The position numbers were made by a program, and so were the translations under genes. From assembly GCF_903166585.1 (NCBI RefSeq), contig NZ_CAESCM010000002.1:124001-188000 (forward strand): 64,000 bases of DNA, in the 5' to 3' direction. Source of the stretch: Pedobacter ghigonis. GTDB lineage: Bacteria > Bacteroidota > Bacteroidia > Sphingobacteriales > Sphingobacteriaceae. This document shows, piece after piece, positions 44,574-54,261 of this stretch. Each line of letters opens with the position of its first letter. The first letter of the stretch is position 1. The notes below the pieces were generated by a model. That model was not told the origin of the DNA, did not search any database, and worked only from the letters and a program-made list of their open reading frames with translations.

Positions 44574-45128
44574 TTACAATTCGCCGTTTTGCATCATGAT
44601 TTTGGCTTTTAAAATTGCGGCTACGCTTATCGAATCGGTTATTTCGGCATTGAGCACCATTTGGTAGGCTTCTTCAAACGGTAATTTTTTTAGTATCAGT
44701 TCTTCTGTTTCTTCGGGCATGGCAATACCTTGAATAAGCCCGGTAGCTACATAAATGATGCTAAGCTCATCGCTTACGGAATTGGAAATGTACAATCTTT
44801 GAATTTCTTTCCAGTTTTGGGCACTCATGCCTGTTTCTTCCAGCAATTCCCTTCTGGCGCTGTCTAAAGGCGCCTCATGAAAAGGGCCACCACCTTCCGG
44901 AATTTCCCAGCTGTAGGCTTTTATGGGGTAACGGTATTGACCAACCAGCCAGGTATTGTAATCCTCATCAAGTGGTAAAATCCCAATGGCGAGGTTTTTA
45001 AAATGCACCTCACCATAAATACCTTTTCCGCCCGATGGGTTGATTACCTGATGCTCGGTTACGCGAATCCAATTGTTATCGTATTTTACATCGCTTTGCA
45101 GCGTTTTCCAGGGATTAATATCTTCCAT
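44574..45128 (-). CDS. NUDIX hydrolase (ADP-ribose pyrophosphatase-like)
   Basis: 184 residues. A complete Nudix box spans about 79-101 (G-x5-E-x7-REL-x-EE-x-GM: GGPFHEA... ARRELLEETGM), preceded by SWEIPEGG, typical of ADP-sugar pyrophosphatases. It likely clears ADP-ribose or similar nucleotides in the cytosol. It lies between the barrel-receptor gene and PlsC, with small gaps. Confidence 0.9.
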   Translation of the reverse strand: MEDINPWKTLQSDVKYDNNWIRVTEHQVINPSGGKGIYGEVHFKNLAIGILPLDEDYNTWLVGQYRYPIKAYSWEIPEGGGPFHEAPLDSARRELLEETGMSAQNWKEIQRLYISNSVSDELSIIYVATGLIQGIAMPEETEELILKKLPFEEAYQMVLNAEITDSISVAAILKAKIMMQNGEL

Positions 45129-45155
45129 ATCGCAATATAAGCATATCCGCTTAGC

Positions 45156-47585
45156 TTATTGCGGTTTTGCCGGCGGTGGCGGTGGAATTTTATTTACCTT
45201 AATTTTGGTGAAACGGTAATTGATACTAAAGGTGAAATTCTGGGTATTGTTGGTCGAATAATTCTCTACCCTGAAGTTCTGACCTTCGTTAAAAAACGTA
45301 TTGGTGCGGTTGCCTAAAATATCGTTGATGGTTACGCGCAGGTTTAATCTGTTACCTAAAAAGACTTTGCGGGCCGAGAAATTGGATGTCATAGAGCCTT
45401 TATTGCGGCCTTGTGCATTGGCATTATTGGCGTAATTTAAATTCGATTCGAAAGCTGTTTTAAAGGGCAGCTGCATCGATAGTCCAATTGCCGCCCTAAA
45501 GCTAATTCCGTCGCGGTTTAAAGAACTGTTTAGCTGCGATTTATAATTGCTTTGTATCACGCTGAAATTTCCGTTGGCCGATATTTTATTTGTTGGCCGG
45601 TAATTACCAATTAAAACAAGCGATAGCGATTGGTTGGTACCCACATTGTCGAAAGTGTTTTCAGATCGCGCAGTGTTTGATCCCGGAATTAAGGTAACTG
45701 TTCGGTAGCGTTCTATAACCCCCTGACTGGTAGAATATGATAACCTCGGGTTAAAAGACCACTTCTGGCCAAATGCCCCAAAATTGATATCAAACTGATG
45801 CGTATAGGCTGGTGATAAATTCGGATTTCCGTAAGAAATGTTCAGTGTATCAACGTTGTTTACCTGAGGATTTAATGTATTTTCCCTCGGCCGGTTAATG
45901 CGGATGCTATAGGTAGCCCCGATGTTGTAACGCTTGCGGTAAAAACGGTTTAAGGAGAGGTTGGGGAAAACGCTTAAATAAGGTTTTACATTATAGTTCT
46001 CGCCGGTAGATAAATCGAAAGCTACATCGGTAAGCTCGGCCCTTACACCCGTTTTTACGCCCCAGCCTACATTACGGTAATTATACGAAGCATAAGCTGC
46101 CCCGATGTTTTCGTTGTATAAAAACTGGTTCGATAATTTGTTGTTGCGTATAAATTGTTGCGTGGCAAAATTGAAATTTTCGATCAGCAGGTCGTTATCA
46201 TTTTTCCTATAGCTAAAGGCCAGGCCGGCTTCAATACGGTCGCGCTTTTTAAATATTGGTTTTTCGTAATCCAGGGTAATATTCAATCCGCGGTTCCCGG
46301 TATTGTTATTGTTCTGCTGCAGGCTGGGTTTTAGCGTGCTTGTTTGAGTATAGGTAGTGTTGTAGCTGCGGAAATCGATATTTTTATTGGTGTTGAAATT
46401 TAGGCCTAACGATATTTTTCCTCCACTGGTATCGGTTTGCAAGTCGTAATCGGTATTAAAAACAAAATTGTTGCTGTTGCCGTTGCCGGTGTTGAGCTGA
46501 TTACGCAGCCGGCTTTCTATGTGGCTTTCATCTAAATAATGAAGATCTGTTGAAGAATTGGAACTGGTATGGTTGAGGTTGTAATTGGTTGACAGGCGTA
46601 AACTCTGTTTCGGGCTAATGGTCCAGTCTAAACCCAATCTGAAATTGCCGCCATTGTTGTGGTTTTTGTAAGCACCGTACTGGTCATAGTAAAAGGTTGT
46701 ATCCGGGAAGAAATTCTCGCGGAAATTATGGCTATCGCCCTTGCTCACGTTATAACGGTAAGCTGCACTACCGTTAAGGGCATAAGATTTACCCCGGTAG
46801 GACGCATTTGCGTTGGTATTGCCATTGCCTTGCAGGCCACTTGCAATGCCAGCATTCCCGTTAAAGCCAACTTTGAAACCTTTTTTCATCACAATATTGA
46901 TGATGCCTTCGCCATCGCCGCTGTATTTGGATGGTGGGTTGGTTAGTACCTCTATTTTATCAATCGCATCTGAGGGGAGTACATTGAGCAGATCAGCTAT
47001 GTTAGAGGTCATGTAGTCCGATGGTTTCCCATCTATAAACACACGGGTATTTCTTTTGCCGGCTATGGTAGCATTGCCATCAATATCAACCTGTACCATC
47101 GGTACGTTTTTAAGCACATCGGTTGCGGTGCTACCTTCGGCAAGCAGGGTAGACCCCACGTTATAGGTAACGCCATCAGCGCCAAATTCGATAGGTGGTT
47201 TTTGTACGGTAATGGTGACTTCCTGCAGTGAATTTTGCTCAGAGCTAAGTTTTAACGACCCCAGGTTTTTGTCGTAATCTTTCTCGGTTAGGGCAATGCC
47301 GTTTACTTTCAGGGAGGCATAACCTACAAAACTTACGCGAATGCTATAATTTCCCGGTTTTAGGTTCTTAATGCTGAACCGGCCATCTTCATCGGTGGCA
47401 GAAGTAACAACCGGCTGTTCGGAACCATCTATGTAAACGGAAATTACTGCCGATGGAATGGATAATCCACCAACTTCTTCAACCACTTTCCCGCTAATTA
47501 CACCTTTTTCGGCAGCAAAGGCCGTAGAAGTGCCAAATAAGAGGGCTAGAGATACAAAGCAAAGCTTAAGTAAAAGTTTTCCCAA
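45156..47585 (-). CDS. Outer-membrane barrel receptor, TonB-dependent-like (paralogue 2)
   Basis: About 809 residues. A signal peptide is followed by a carboxypeptidase-regulatory-like beta domain (GKVVEEVGGLSIPSAVISVYIDG, split), a plug-like segment (DVLKNVPMVQVDIDGN, VFIDGKPSDYM, IDKIEVLTNPPSKYSGDGEGIINIVMKK) and a long C-terminal barrel ending in SINYRF followed by a Pro-rich tail (PPPPPAKPQ). The frame upstream begins at a TTG inside a terminator stem; the TTG at 47585 gives MGKLLLKLCFVSLALLFGTSTAFA and is the likely start. Import function is inference; it is paralogous to its upstream neighbour. Confidence 0.82.
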   Translation of the reverse strand: MGKLLLKLCFVSLALLFGTSTAFAAEKGVISGKVVEEVGGLSIPSAVISVYIDGSEQPVVTSATDEDGRFSIKNLKPGNYSIRVSFVGYASLKVNGIALTEKDYDKNLGSLKLSSEQNSLQEVTITVQKPPIEFGADGVTYNVGSTLLAEGSTATDVLKNVPMVQVDIDGNATIAGKRNTRVFIDGKPSDYMTSNIADLLNVLPSDAIDKIEVLTNPPSKYSGDGEGIINIVMKKGFKVGFNGNAGIASGLQGNGNTNANASYRGKSYALNGSAAYRYNVSKGDSHNFRENFFPDTTFYYDQYGAYKNHNNGGNFRLGLDWTISPKQSLRLSTNYNLNHTSSNSSTDLHYLDESHIESRLRNQLNTGNGNSNNFVFNTDYDLQTDTSGGKISLGLNFNTNKNIDFRSYNTTYTQTSTLKPSLQQNNNNTGNRGLNITLDYEKPIFKKRDRIEAGLAFSYRKNDNDLLIENFNFATQQFIRNNKLSNQFLYNENIGAAYASYNYRNVGWGVKTGVRAELTDVAFDLSTGENYNVKPYLSVFPNLSLNRFYRKRYNIGATYSIRINRPRENTLNPQVNNVDTLNISYGNPNLSPAYTHQFDINFGAFGQKWSFNPRLSYSTSQGVIERYRTVTLIPGSNTARSENTFDNVGTNQSLSLVLIGNYRPTNKISANGNFSVIQSNYKSQLNSSLNRDGISFRAAIGLSMQLPFKTAFESNLNYANNANAQGRNKGSMTSNFSARKVFLGNRLNLRVTINDILGNRTNTFFNEGQNFRVENYSTNNTQNFTFSINYRFTKIKVNKIPPPPPAKPQ

Positions 47586-47600
47586 TAGCTGATAAATTAA

Positions 47601-47632
47601 AAAGGTGCTTAGCAAATTTACTAAGCACCTTT
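47601..47632 (-). terminator. Strong hairpin directly upstream of receptor paralogue 2
   Basis: AAAGGTGCTTAG-(8 nt)-CTAAGCACCTTT, a 12 bp perfect stem. On the minus strand it is followed by TTTTAATTT, as in an intrinsic terminator of the first receptor gene, only 15 bp before the next start codon. Confidence 0.8.
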
Positions 47633-47639
47633 GGTAAAA

Positions 47640-50126
47640 TTAAAACGATCCTTCATCAGGACGGTTGTCCTGATCGTCTCTCTTTTGTTTTTTTGCACCC
47701 GTAAATGTTGTTTTTCCAAAACGGTAAGAGAAGGTTAAGTTACCCATTGTTCCCTGAAACTGGCGTTCAAAATCAACAATGGTTGCTTTATCTTCAGTAG
47801 TCATGCTCCACCTTCTGGTATTAAACACATCCCTTACATTGAAGCTTAACGAAGCTTTCTTGTTCGGGAAATCGTATTTGGCTCCACCATCTACACCATA
47901 CATCGCATTACGCTTACCTTGCGCCATTACTTCAGCGGCGCGGTAATCGCCACGGAGCTGTAACGACAGGTTTTTAACTACGGTTAAGTTTGCGGTAAGG
48001 TTCGCATTCCAGCTAAAGCCACTGCTCGAAGGGATATCAAATCTGGCATCGCCGGCAAACTTAGCCTGATAAAGGTTTACGTTAGTGGTAAAATTTAAGG
48101 GTTTGATTAAATCAAAACGACCGATTAACTCTACCCCGCTATTAATCTGGTGTGATAAGTTTTGTGGTGTTGAAGTAATAATGCCGTTAACCGGTGTGCT
48201 TCTCACCCTTTGAATCACATCATTGGTTTGACGGAAATACAGACTTGAAGTTAAAGTTACTTTTTTCCAGTATTTGCTATAACCCAGCTCAAATGAATGC
48301 ACATCTTCAGGGATTAGGTTGGGGTTACCACCTCTGTAGTTTAATGGATCAGAAACATCTAAAAAAGGGTTGGTATCCCATGGACGAGGGCGGTTAACAC
48401 GGCGGGTATAGCTTAACTGAAGCTGGTTTTCGCCTTTCAGCTTTTGTGTTAAGAAAACACTTGGGTATATTCTTTTGTAATGGATGTTTCCTTCGCTGGC
48501 AGTTAACACATCATTGGTATAACCTTCGAGGTGTGTGTCTAAACGCGCATCTTCGCCCCTTAAACCTATCTGGTAACCAAAATCCTTAATCTGGTTCTGG
48601 TAGTTAAAATAAAGCGCATGCACCTGGTCTTTACTATCGAAACCATTAATCAATTTATTGTTGCGTATAAATACATTGGTGCTGGTTGGGATCGAATCGG
48701 CATATTGATCGTTGTTGCCTAAACGGATCTGGCTGCGGTAACCTACCTCAATTTTACCTGCTTTACCAACCGGCAAAGCATAATCGGTTTGGATATTGTA
48801 ATTGGTGTTGTTACCGGTATTGAACACACGTTGCAAGCTTAACGTTTCGTTAATAGGCGTGCCGTTGCGGTTTGTGGTAGTTGTACTGTAGTTCTGGTCG
48901 TTGTTATTGGTACCGTACGAATAGCCAAAATTAAAGGTTAGTTCTTCTTTCGGTTTTTTAAACTTCTGTACGTAATCGAGGTTGGCATCGTAACTGTTGC
49001 CGTAACCGTCGGTAGTATTGGTTCTGTTGCTCAATAAAACCGGAGCTTGCGAAATGTTTAATTGCCTGATGTCAAGCAGTTCGTTACGGTCGTTTGCCCT
49101 GGAGTTAAAACCTCCTGATAAACTGATTACACTTTTTGGTGCCACATAATAATCAATACCGGCTTTGGCATTGTGACCTTTATCTAACGATTTTGAAACG
49201 GTATTTTGACTTGCAAAACGCGTTGTAGCCGCTTCTGATTTGTAGGTAATATCCTGAAATCCACCGCCGACACGGTTGCCATAACGGTAGCTGTAGTTAC
49301 CATAAATGTTTACTTTACTGTTTTGGAAACTTAAATTGGTATTGGCATTGTAGTTATCGCGGTTACCGGCAGTTGCTGCAACCGAACCATTAAAGCCCAA
49401 CCTGGTATTTTTCTTTAATACAATGTTAATAATGCCCGATTGACCCTCTGCATCGTATTTGGCCGATGGATTGGTAATTACCTCAACACTTTCAATTGAA
49501 CTTGCCGGAATAGAAGCTAAAATTTGCGCCACATTTCCGCCGGCAATTAAAGAAGGCTTGCCATCAATTAAAACTTTAACACCAGTCGATCCGCGTAAGC
49601 TCACGTTGCCGTCCATATCGGTTGAAACTGAAGGTACGTTTTGCAATAAATCGCCGGCCGAACCACCCTCACTTACCAAACTCTGGTCTACTGAAAATAT
49701 TTTCTTATCAATCCCCATTTGCATGGCAGCTTTTTGACCGGTTACGGTAATCTCGCTCAGCACATTGCCTTTGGCTGCGTTCATTTTAATTTCGCCGAAA
49801 TTTAAGGCACCTGTAGTGGCTGTAATGGCTACGTTATCGCGAACCATGGTTTGGTAGCCTACATAGCTGATTTTAAAGGTGAAGTTTCCTTTCGGGATAT
49901 CGGCCATTACAAATGCACCATTTACATCTGTTTGGGCTATTTTGGCATTTTTACCTGTCGATTTATCAATTAGAACTGCTGTAGCAAATGGAATGGTTTC
50001 TTGTGTTTTGGCATCTTTAAGCACACCCGTAATTTTTGATTTTCCACCGGTTTGGGCAAAAACATTAAAAGTTAGGGTTAAAAGTAATAGGGTAATTTGT
50101 ATTGTTCTCGAATGTAAGAGTCTCAT
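47640..50126 (-). CDS. Outer-membrane barrel receptor, TonB-dependent-like (paralogue 1)
   Basis: 828 residues. Signal peptide (ends NVFAQ), carboxypeptidase-regulatory-like domain (ITGVLKDAKTQETIPFATAVL split, about 30-115), plug (LLQNVPSVSTDMDGNVSLRGSTG split, VLIDGKPSLIAG, IESVEVITNPSAKYDAEGQSGIINIVLKK split over about 160-245) and a large barrel ending in LTFSYRFGKT followed by a charged tail. This matches the outer-membrane-beta-barrel family related to TonB-dependent receptors (OMP_b-brl_3). It is a tandem paralogue of the next gene, from which a strong terminator separates it. Confidence 0.87.
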   Translation of the reverse strand: MRLLHSRTIQITLLLLTLTFNVFAQTGGKSKITGVLKDAKTQETIPFATAVLIDKSTGKNAKIAQTDVNGAFVMADIPKGNFTFKISYVGYQTMVRDNVAITATTGALNFGEIKMNAAKGNVLSEITVTGQKAAMQMGIDKKIFSVDQSLVSEGGSAGDLLQNVPSVSTDMDGNVSLRGSTGVKVLIDGKPSLIAGGNVAQILASIPASSIESVEVITNPSAKYDAEGQSGIINIVLKKNTRLGFNGSVAATAGNRDNYNANTNLSFQNSKVNIYGNYSYRYGNRVGGGFQDITYKSEAATTRFASQNTVSKSLDKGHNAKAGIDYYVAPKSVISLSGGFNSRANDRNELLDIRQLNISQAPVLLSNRTNTTDGYGNSYDANLDYVQKFKKPKEELTFNFGYSYGTNNNDQNYSTTTTNRNGTPINETLSLQRVFNTGNNTNYNIQTDYALPVGKAGKIEVGYRSQIRLGNNDQYADSIPTSTNVFIRNNKLINGFDSKDQVHALYFNYQNQIKDFGYQIGLRGEDARLDTHLEGYTNDVLTASEGNIHYKRIYPSVFLTQKLKGENQLQLSYTRRVNRPRPWDTNPFLDVSDPLNYRGGNPNLIPEDVHSFELGYSKYWKKVTLTSSLYFRQTNDVIQRVRSTPVNGIITSTPQNLSHQINSGVELIGRFDLIKPLNFTTNVNLYQAKFAGDARFDIPSSSGFSWNANLTANLTVVKNLSLQLRGDYRAAEVMAQGKRNAMYGVDGGAKYDFPNKKASLSFNVRDVFNTRRWSMTTEDKATIVDFERQFQGTMGNLTFSYRFGKTTFTGAKKQKRDDQDNRPDEGSF

Positions 50127-50258
50127 TAAAAGTTAGTGTTTGTCGTGTATTTTTATAAAGGGAGACAAAGTAACGGCAAGGAAGTTTAATTAAGGAGCCG
50201 TAACCATTTTATTACAGGCATTTTACGGTAATATTTTTGTTGGTTATAATTCGGTTTA

Positions 50259-50290
50259 CAGTTAGCAATTGGCAGTTTTCAGTTTCGTTG
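50259..50290. repeat. GTTTACAGTT/GGCAGTTTTCAGTT repeat fragment
   Basis: The words GTTTACAGTTAGCA and TTGGCAGTTTTCAGTT also appear around 51911-51930 and 52069-52106, where they flank the REP-like element. They are remnants of one dispersed intergenic repeat family. Confidence 0.5.
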
Positions 50291-50313
50291 AAAACAATGA
50301 TGGAATATTACAA

Positions 50314-50341
50314 TTGAACGATCTTCAAAATGTTACTTTTG
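50314..50341 (+). promoter_or_regulatory. Promoter of the hydroxyacid dehydrogenase gene
   Basis: TTG (50314-50316), 17 bases, TACTTTTG (50334-50341), a full match to the -7 consensus. The leader is about 25 nt. Confidence 0.6.
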
Positions 50342-50368
50342 TTTATCACATTGAGGATACAATAACAG

Positions 50369-51295
50369 ATGAAAAAAATATTAATTGTTGATGATTTGCA
50401 CCCTGCATTTAAAGAGCAGGCTATTGCTTTGGGATATGAGGTTGATGATGAACCACAGATTACACGTCAACAAACACTGGAGAAAATAAAGGATTATACA
50501 GGTATTGCGGTTAGAACGAAATTCAGGATCGATGCCGAAATTTTTGCTGCTGCACCCAATTTGAAATTTGTTGCCAGGGCAGGGGCCGGTTTGGATAATA
50601 TCGATGATAAAATCGCTTTCGAAAGAAATATCGAACTGATTAATGCGCCTGAAGGCAATTGCGATGCAGTTGGCGAACACGCTACAGGTTTGCTGCTCTC
50701 GCTGATGAATAATTTCCGCAGGGCTGATATCGAAATCAGAAACGGTTTGTGGGACCGCGAAGGTAACCGTGGTTACGAACTGAAAGGCAAGAAGGTTGGC
50801 ATTATTGGTTATGGCTTTATGGGGCAGAGCTTTGCTAAAAAACTTGCCGGTTTTGAGGTCGATGTAATGGCTTACGATAAATATAAAACAGGCTTTAGCG
50901 ATGCCTTTGCCCGCGAGGTAAGCATGGAAGAAATTGTAAAACACAGTGATGTTTTGAGCTTGCATATCCCGTTAACTGCCGAAACTAAACTGATGGTGGA
51001 TGATGAATATTTCTTCCACTTTAAAAAGCCGATATTCTTCATTAATACTGCCCGTGGCGAAATTGTAAAAATAGATGCTGTTTTAAATGCCATTAAAGCT
51101 GGTAAAATATTAGGCGCTGGACTGGATGTATTGCAAACAGAAAAATTTCCGGCACTGGGCGAACAGCCCTGGTATAATGAGTTAAAGCAGAATGATCAGG
51201 TGATTTTAACACCACATGTAGGCGGCTGGACATTCGATTCTTACCGTAAAATATCTGAAGTTCTGGCTGAGAAGTTAAGCGGACTTACTTTTTAA
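50369..51295 (+). CDS. D-isomer-specific 2-hydroxyacid dehydrogenase
   Basis: 308 residues. NAD-binding GIIGYGFMGQSFAKKL with the GxGxxG turn (about 146-162) and Asp of AYDKYK; catalytic Arg in INTARGE, Glu in LDVLQTEKFP region and His in LTPHVGGWT. Phosphoglycerate dehydrogenase-like in outline but without an ACT domain; glyoxylate/hydroxypyruvate reductase or lactate-type activity is also possible. It is monocistronic, with its own promoter. Confidence 0.88.
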   Translation: MKKILIVDDLHPAFKEQAIALGYEVDDEPQITRQQTLEKIKDYTGIAVRTKFRIDAEIFAAAPNLKFVARAGAGLDNIDDKIAFERNIELINAPEGNCDAVGEHATGLLLSLMNNFRRADIEIRNGLWDREGNRGYELKGKKVGIIGYGFMGQSFAKKLAGFEVDVMAYDKYKTGFSDAFAREVSMEEIVKHSDVLSLHIPLTAETKLMVDDEYFFHFKKPIFFINTARGEIVKIDAVLNAIKAGKILGAGLDVLQTEKFPALGEQPWYNELKQNDQVILTPHVGGWTFDSYRKISEVLAEKLSGLTF

Positions 51296-51427
51296 AAGCT
51301 GTAAGGTCTGTAACCCAATAACTGGAAGCATTATAAATTAACCATGTAGGAAAAAAACAGATGATATTTTTTGCCTCATTTCAATCATAATGTTTAAATT
51401 GAGTTACAAAATCTAACTAAATTTATC

Positions 51428-51904
51428 ATGCCGAAAGATCACTTATATTCAACTACAGTAACCTGGACGGGCAATAAAGGCTCCGGTACAATGGATTATC
51501 GCTCATACGATCGCGATTATGTTATTTCAATAAAAGGTAAAGCTGATATTTCAGGTTCGTCAGACTCGGCCTTTTTAGGCGATAAATCTAAATACAATCC
51601 CGAAGACTTATTACTGGCTTCTATATCGAGCTGCCACATGTTGTGGTATTTGCACCTTTGCTCAAAGAACGAAATTGTGGTAATCGATTATAAGGATGAA
51701 GCGGTAGGTACAATGGAAGAATCAGCAGATGGAAGCGGCAGGTTTAGGGAAGTTACGTTGCACCCACAGGTTCTGATTGCCGATAAGGCACATTACGACC
51801 TGGCAGAAGCACTGCATAAAGAAGCCAATAAAATGTGTTTTATAGCCAATTCACTTAATTTTCCGGTGAAACACGAGGCTAGCTGTAAAGCAGAAAACGC
51901 TTAG
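51428..51904 (+). CDS. OsmC-family protein
   Basis: 158 residues with the OsmC fold: MDYRSYDRDYVISIKGKADISGSSD start, LLLASISSCHMLWYLHLCSK with the first conserved Cys helix, and HEASCKAENA near the C-terminus carrying a second Cys. OsmC/Ohr members reduce organic hydroperoxides with a Cys pair. Here the C-terminal Cys is displaced relative to Ohr, so a peroxidase role is probable but not sure. Confidence 0.85.
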   Translation: MPKDHLYSTTVTWTGNKGSGTMDYRSYDRDYVISIKGKADISGSSDSAFLGDKSKYNPEDLLLASISSCHMLWYLHLCSKNEIVVIDYKDEAVGTMEESADGSGRFREVTLHPQVLIADKAHYDLAEALHKEANKMCFIANSLNFPVKHEASCKAENA

Positions 51905-51948
51905 AAGTTTTCAGTTGGCAGTTTACAGTTCGCTTTATGTTGAATAAT

Positions 51949-52056
51949 CGTCCTCATTTGTAACGAGGATGGGATGAGGATTTTATCGCCTTTTATCAGA
52001 CATAACACGCATTAAAAATACGAATCTCGACAATCCCCGTTACAAACGGGGATTAT
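51949..52056. repeat. REP-like palindromic intergenic repeat, copy 2
   Basis: It shares the block order of the copy near 5503: a GTCCTCaTTtGTAACGAGGAT stem, a TTTTATCGCC-containing stem, CGCATTAAAAATaCG, AATCTCGACAATCCCCGTTACAAACGGGGATT. The outer block CCCCGTTaca-AACGGGG pairs perfectly. It lies between the OsmC and M1 genes, flanked by GGCAGTT repeats. Confidence 0.65.
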
Positions 52057-52068
52057 TTTTTGATAAGT

Positions 52069-52106
52069 TTTTCAGTTGGCAGTTATCAATAACCGCCAAC
52101 TGAAAA
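52069..52106. terminator. Hairpin after the M1 peptidase gene
   Basis: TTTTCAGTTGGC and GCCAACTGAAAA form a 12 bp perfect stem with weaker inner pairs. It follows the stop of the minus-strand M1 gene by 8 bp. There is no long T run, so it may be a repeat hairpin as much as a terminator. Confidence 0.5.
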
Positions 52107-52113
52107 CTGTTAA

Positions 52114-53994
52114 CTATTTCGCTGACCAGGTATTATCAGCTGGAGTAGCATCTACATAAATGCCATTATCCAATGTAATCGATTTTATCTTTTTGCTTGC
52201 ATTAACCGTTACTGTAACTTCTTTCTGGTTGGCTTTCCAAACGGCAGGCGTTTTATGAATGGTATCTGTTTTGCCATCGGTGTACGTAACTACAACATCA
52301 AATGGAATGGCAAAACCACCTACATTTTTAACTGTTACCGTTGCTTTGCCGGCAGCCGGGCTAACTTTGGTAATTGCTAAATCAAGGTAGTTATTGGTGA
52401 AGAACCAGTTTTGGAAAAACCAGTTTAAGTTTTGCCTCGAGCCTGCATTCATCGAGTTGAAATAATCCCATGGAATAGGATGCTTGCCATTCCAGTTGCT
52501 CATATAAGTGTGCAACGCTTTTTTAAACAACTCATCGCCCAGCATATCTTTTAGCGCCAGATAAGATAAAGAGGCTTTACCGTAAGAGTTATTGCCATAA
52601 CCTGCACCCGAAACCTGGTCAGACATCGAAATTACCGGCTGATCTTCTTCGGTTGATTTATCGTTAATGTATTTATCTACCCTGAAATTTTTGTAAAACT
52701 TATCGGCAGCTTCTTTGCCATGTTCTGCAATGCCAATCAGGTATTCGAAAGTGGTCGCCCAGCCCTCGTCCATATAGGCGTAACGGGTTTCGTTAATGCC
52801 CATGTAAAACGGAAAGTAGGTGTGTGCCACTTCATGATCTTGTACCAGTTGCGCAAAAACCGGATCGCCAAATTGAGAATCATTAACCATCATCGGGTAT
52901 TCCATATCGGCAAAGCCTTGAAAAGCAATGGTTTTTACATAAGGATAAGGAATGCCCGGCCAGTTATTCGAAAACCAATCTAAAGCATTGAGGTTGTATT
53001 TAACTGAATTTACAAAATCGGTACCGGTAGTTGGGTTATACGCGGCTTGTGCACTTGCCCTGCGGTTGGTCTTTTTATCTACAATTACACTGGCGCCATC
53101 CCATACGTAATGGTTGCTTAGGGCAAAAGTAACATCGGTAATGTGTTTTACGGCAAATTTCCAGGTATTCCAATCCTTTTGTACGGTAACCTTACCGTCT
53201 TTCATTTCCTGTTCGTTTGCAATGTGGATCACTTCATCGCCATTGTACGATTTTTTTAAACGTGCCGAAATTTCAGGTTGTAGTACCTCATCAGGGTTTA
53301 AGAAATCGCCGGTGGCATAAACCACATAGTTTTTAGGAGCTTTGATCGAGAATTCGTAATCGTTAAAATCGTTGTAAAACTCGGCCCTGTCGGTATGCGG
53401 AATACGGTCCCAGCCGTTATAATCGTCGAAAACCGAAATGCGGGGATAACTATAGGCTACAAAAAAAGAATTGGGATCGATCTGACCTTCTCTGCCGCTT
53501 TCTTTCGAGAGTGGATAATCCCAGTTTATCTTAACCGTAATTTTCGATTTGGGAAGCAAAGGCTTGTTTAGTTTTACATTGCCAACCGTTCCCCAATCTT
53601 TACTATTCACTTTATAGGTTTCGCCATCAACCGAAAAAGCTGTAATATTTAAGCCCGAGCTTAAAAAATCAGGGCTTACTGCACCGCCTCTTGGCGAAGT
53701 TGGTTTATGCAGGTTATTAACAAAGCGGATAGCCAGGTTTCTTAAAGTATCAGTACTGTTGTTGCTGTACAAAATCTCTTCCTCGCCCCTAACCACTTTC
53801 GTTTCGGCATCTACCTTAATATCCATATTGTACTTGCCATGGTTTTGCCAGTAATTAGGTCCGGGTTTACCGCTGGCTGAGCGCGTACCTTTTGCATAGG
53901 CCGCTTTAATATTCCGTGGCATATAAAGCTCTTGTGCAGACGCTGCATAGCCGCCCAGGCCTATAAGCAGGGCTATAGAAAATAACTTTTTCAT
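52114..53994 (-). CDS. Secreted M1-family metallopeptidase (aminopeptidase N-like)
   Basis: 626 residues with a signal peptide (ends GYAASAQ). The M1 zinc site is complete: HEVAH (387-391) and the third ligand Glu410 in MDEGWATTFEY, with the GAMEN-like segment FADMEYPMM (361-369). A C-terminal beta domain (about 545-620; VTVKNVGGFAIPFDVVVTYTDGK split) follows the helical part. It is likely to remove N-terminal residues from peptides in the periplasm. Divergent from greA. Confidence 0.93.
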   Translation of the reverse strand: MKKLFSIALLIGLGGYAASAQELYMPRNIKAAYAKGTRSASGKPGPNYWQNHGKYNMDIKVDAETKVVRGEEEILYSNNSTDTLRNLAIRFVNNLHKPTSPRGGAVSPDFLSSGLNITAFSVDGETYKVNSKDWGTVGNVKLNKPLLPKSKITVKINWDYPLSKESGREGQIDPNSFFVAYSYPRISVFDDYNGWDRIPHTDRAEFYNDFNDYEFSIKAPKNYVVYATGDFLNPDEVLQPEISARLKKSYNGDEVIHIANEQEMKDGKVTVQKDWNTWKFAVKHITDVTFALSNHYVWDGASVIVDKKTNRRASAQAAYNPTTGTDFVNSVKYNLNALDWFSNNWPGIPYPYVKTIAFQGFADMEYPMMVNDSQFGDPVFAQLVQDHEVAHTYFPFYMGINETRYAYMDEGWATTFEYLIGIAEHGKEAADKFYKNFRVDKYINDKSTEEDQPVISMSDQVSGAGYGNNSYGKASLSYLALKDMLGDELFKKALHTYMSNWNGKHPIPWDYFNSMNAGSRQNLNWFFQNWFFTNNYLDLAITKVSPAAGKATVTVKNVGGFAIPFDVVVTYTDGKTDTIHKTPAVWKANQKEVTVTVNASKKIKSITLDNGIYVDATPADNTWSAK

Positions 53995-54217
53995 TTTTTA
54001 CGAATAATTTTAAGCTAAAAATAAGACTAATGATTGAATTTTGAAGGAGTGTAGGATTGAATTTCGAATGAATGTTACGATTTGGCGAACTTCGCATATT
54101 AACAAAATGATTGAATTTGTTGAGTTTTGAATGATTGATATAAGGGGTTAATCTTAAAATAGAAGAATTTCATATTCTCGCTCAAACCTGGGTAAACTGA
54201 AAAATCATGGTAATTTA

Positions 54218-54249
54218 TTTGCTTTTGTAATTTCCACATTTTATCTTCG
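54218..54249 (+). promoter_or_regulatory. Promoter of greA
   Basis: TTTG (54218-54221), 20 bases, TATCTTCG (54242-54249), one mismatch to TAnnTTTG. It implies a leader of about 80 nt containing a hairpin. Confidence 0.5.
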
Positions 54250-54261
54250 TTATAATTGAAG

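Noticed and set aside
50381..50965. 194-residue frame on the minus strand
   Set aside because: It lies wholly antisense to the clear 2-hydroxyacid dehydrogenase gene and shows no family motif.
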